A stretch of DNA of 64,000 nucleotides from SZUA-100 sp965248135 (GTDB taxonomy: Bacteria; Pseudomonadota; Alphaproteobacteria; Rhizobiales; Rhizobiaceae): positions 992,001 to 1,056,000 of the forward strand of contig CBDFIN010000012.1 in the NCBI GenBank assembly GCA_965248135.1, in the 5' to 3' direction. How positions within the stretch are numbered: position 1 is the first letter of the stretch; every line of letters starts with the position of its first letter. Position numbers and translations under genes: made by a program. Positions 62,016 through 64,000 of this stretch are shown here, one piece after another. Below the pieces are notes generated by a model. That model worked only from the letters and a program-made list of their open reading frames with translations. It did no database searches and was not told the origin of the DNA.

Positions 62016-63871
62016 TGGAGGTAAAAAGGCTCAGGGAAACCGTTATCAACCAGATCGCTGCCGGTGAGGTGATCGAGCGGCCAGCGAGTGTGGTCAAGGA
62101 GCTGGTTGAAAACGCCATTGATTCAGGCGCTGACAGGATTGAGATTATTACCGCAGGTGGCGGAAAATCGTTGATACGGGTGAGCGACAATGGCTGCGGC
62201 ATGGGCCGCGATGATGTTGTTCTGGCGATTGAGCGCCACTGTACCTCAAAGCTGAGTGATGATTTGATGGATATCCGCTCGCTGGGGTTTCGCGGCGAGG
62301 CGTTGCCTTCAATCGGCGCGGTTTCCCGTCTCAGCATCAAAACACGGCGAATGGGCGATGATGCCGGCTGGCAGGTCCGGGTTGATGGTGGCCACATCAC
62401 CGGTCCTGGACCGGTGGCGCTTTCGGGTGGCACCACGGTTGAAGTCGCTGATCTATTTCATGCAACCCCGGCCAGACTGAAGTTTCTTAAAACCGAACGG
62501 GCTGAATCAAACGCGATTACCGAAACCTTGAAACGCATTGTTGTTGCCTTCCCAAAAATCCGCTTCACCCTAAGCGGGCCGGATCGAACTGCTTTGGAGT
62601 TTCCGGCGACCACCGGCGAACACGCTTCACTTGAGCGCATTGCCCAGGTACTGGGACAGGCATTCCTGGAAAATGCGCTGGAGATTGATGCGGTTCGAGA
62701 AAACGTGCGTATTTCGGGTTACGCTGCACTGCCGACCTTTAATCGCGGCAATAGCCAGCACCAGTTTTTGTTCGTCAATGGCCGGCCGGTACGCGACAAA
62801 TCGCTATACGGTGCCATTCGCGGCGCCTACGCGGATTTCCTGGCCCGCCATCGCCAGCCGGTGCTTGCCCTGTTTATCCAGCTCGATCCCCATTTGGTCG
62901 ATGTCAATGTTCATCCGGCCAAAGCCGATGTGCGGTTTCGCGATCCGGGACTTGTGCGTGGGCTAATCGTCGGCGCTCTAAGGGAAGCTATTCATGCGGT
63001 TGGACACCGCGCCTCGACGCAGGGAGGCAAGGACATGATGCAGGCTTTCAAACAGAACCAAGAGCGCGCGCCGGAATTCCAGCATTCCGGCGGTGGTTTC
63101 AACCGTAATGGTGGTTTTTACCAACAGACCGGGAACGCCAATTATGACTGGCGCTCGTCGCCAAATCGGCCCAATGGCAGCGAAGCACCAATGGCCGATG
63201 GTTTTCGGGAAGAGGCCCAACCATCGCTTTCCGGCACACCTTGGCAATCTACCGACAATCGTGCCGGTGTTGAGGCCGCGCCGACTGTGGCTTTACCGCT
63301 AGGCGCTCCACGAGCGCAATTGCACCAAAACTACATCGTCTCCCAGACCGATGACGGTCTGGTCATTGTCGACCAGCATGCCGCCCATGAACGGCTTGTT
63401 TATGAAGCCATGAAGGAGGCACTTTACGCCACGCCGGTGGCGGGTCAATTGTTGTTGATACCCGAGGTAGTAGACCTGGCTGAGGAGGATGTGGACAGAT
63501 TGATGGACCTTGAGGCGCCGCTGGCACGCCTTGGCCTTAAGATAGAACGCTTTGGTGCCGGCGCCATTGCGGTGCGTGAAACGCCGGCGATTTTGGGTGA
63601 GGTCAATCCTCTTGGCCTGATAAAAGATCTGGCCGATGAAGTAGCGGAGTGGCGCTCGGCTGACGTGTTGAAGGAACGGCTCGATCAGGTGGCTGCAACC
63701 ATGGCCTGTCATGGTTCGGTGCGCTCCGGCCGCCGCTTGCTGCCCGGTGAAATGGATGCTCTTTTACGGCAAATGGAGGCAACACCGAATTCCGGCCAGT
63801 GCAATCACGGCCGACCCACCTATGTGGAATTGAAACTAAAAGATATTGAACGTCTGTTTGGCCGAAGGTAA
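62015..63871 (+). CDS. mutL: DNA mismatch repair protein MutL
   Basis: MutL links MutS mismatch recognition to strand incision. The 618-residue protein has the N-terminal GHKL ATPase: IAAGEVIERPASVVKELVENAID (in part) with catalytic Glu32, DNGCGM and GFRGEALPSI. It has FVNGRPVRD and a disordered linker (about 335-425). The C-terminal domain has the endonuclease motif DQHAAHERLVYE at residues 453-464, as expected in bacteria without MutH. Near the end are the CxH-like pieces ACHGSVRSG and GQCNHGRP. Confidence 0.97.
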   Translation: MEVKRLRETVINQIAAGEVIERPASVVKELVENAIDSGADRIEIITAGGGKSLIRVSDNGCGMGRDDVVLAIERHCTSKLSDDLMDIRSLGFRGEALPSIGAVSRLSIKTRRMGDDAGWQVRVDGGHITGPGPVALSGGTTVEVADLFHATPARLKFLKTERAESNAITETLKRIVVAFPKIRFTLSGPDRTALEFPATTGEHASLERIAQVLGQAFLENALEIDAVRENVRISGYAALPTFNRGNSQHQFLFVNGRPVRDKSLYGAIRGAYADFLARHRQPVLALFIQLDPHLVDVNVHPAKADVRFRDPGLVRGLIVGALREAIHAVGHRASTQGGKDMMQAFKQNQERAPEFQHSGGGFNRNGGFYQQTGNANYDWRSSPNRPNGSEAPMADGFREEAQPSLSGTPWQSTDNRAGVEAAPTVALPLGAPRAQLHQNYIVSQTDDGLVIVDQHAAHERLVYEAMKEALYATPVAGQLLLIPEVVDLAEEDVDRLMDLEAPLARLGLKIERFGAGAIAVRETPAILGEVNPLGLIKDLADEVAEWRSADVLKERLDQVAATMACHGSVRSGRRLLPGEMDALLRQMEATPNSGQCNHGRPTYVELKLKDIERLFGRR

Positions 63872-63904
63872 AACCAGGCCAGCAATATTCTGATGGAAGT
63901 GTAA

Positions 63905-64000
63905 ATGATGAACCGTTTTGAAGGACCCGGCGGTGGCGAGGCAAAGATCCACTATCTTGATGCGGACTTTCAGGTTGTGACACCGGGAAGCCACGTGACA
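63905..64000 (+). CDS. DUF2093 domain protein, N-terminal part
   Basis: The 32 codons before the window edge read MMNRFEGPGGGEAKIHYLDA and then DFQVVTPGSHV, which I recognise as the start of the short DUF2093 family of alphaproteobacteria (about 70 residues). Function is unknown. GGAAG lies upstream; the second ATG at 63908 could also be the start. It follows mutL by 33 bases. Confidence 0.85.
   Translation, partial: MMNRFEGPGGGEAKIHYLDADFQVVTPGSHVT

Overview
The window looks like a chromosomal segment of an alphaproteobacterium of the order Hyphomicrobiales (Rhizobiales). This rests on recognisable protein families and gene orders: kdsB-pheA divergent from a membrane-anchored cytochrome c (cycM), then a YejABEF-type peptide importer; rnd, lptC-lptA-lptB-rpoN-hpf-ptsN; a short HisG beside HisZ; rpsO-pnp; and a CyaC-type redox cyclase. 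Base composition is moderately GC-rich and even by eye. I see no rRNA, tRNA, CRISPR array, prophage or insertion sequence.

Layout. 1-4.6 kb: start of a LOG-family protein, then dapD-DUF805-dapE (lysine/diaminopimelate), a membrane protein and an orphan PhnD-like binding protein. 4.7-8.2 kb: part of a Tad/Flp pilus locus, with two TadE-like pseudopilins and a secretin-N-domain protein on the minus strand, and a 56-residue Flp pilin plus CpaA prepilin peptidase on the plus strand. 8.2-9.0 kb: a 766-base gene-free stretch. 9.0-12.3 kb: hisS-hisZ-hisG. 12.4-17.3 kb: a GH25 lipoprotein, then zwf-pgl-edd, the upper Entner-Doudoroff pathway. 17.5-20.2 kb: kdsB-pheA-DUF1330, overlapping, and cycM. 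20.4-29.0 kb: two peptide-binding proteins (one Sec-type, one Tat-type signal), YejB, YejE, YejF and a GhrA-like reductase. 29.1-32.8 kb: aroQ, mnmA, an HSL-type esterase, recR, slyX.

32.9-36.1 kb: an aromatic-degradation island with LigC (protocatechuate 4,5-cleavage pathway) and a DUF1932 dehydrogenase, divergent from pobA. Together they suggest that 4-hydroxybenzoate goes to protocatechuate and then through meta cleavage, although no ring-cleavage dioxygenase is in the window. 36.2-40.6 kb: an ABC ATPase, a double-FtsX permease and an HlyD adaptor (tripartite efflux). 40.6-46.9 kb: ptsN, hpf, rpoN, lptB, lptA, lptC, rnd. 47.1-51.7 kb: dnaK-dnaJ with a heat-shock-like promoter, alkB, arfB. 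51.8-54.7 kb: a xylonate dehydratase and a sugar lactonase followed by a tiny Cys-rich GDCCVxC protein. 55.5-58.2 kb: rpsO-pnp with a strong hairpin in the pnp leader. 58.4-61.5 kb: two class III nucleotide cyclases in tandem. The second is a quinone/[2Fe-2S]-type redox cyclase. The first has a substituted catalytic site. 61.7-64.0 kb: a small monooxygenase, mutL and the start of a DUF2093 gene.

The most unusual features are the cyclase pair, the structured pnp leader, the split Tad locus with its unexplained flanking gap, and the GDCCVxC protein beside the sugar-acid operon. All coordinates and start choices come from reading the sequence. Family names come from recognition, not from a database search.
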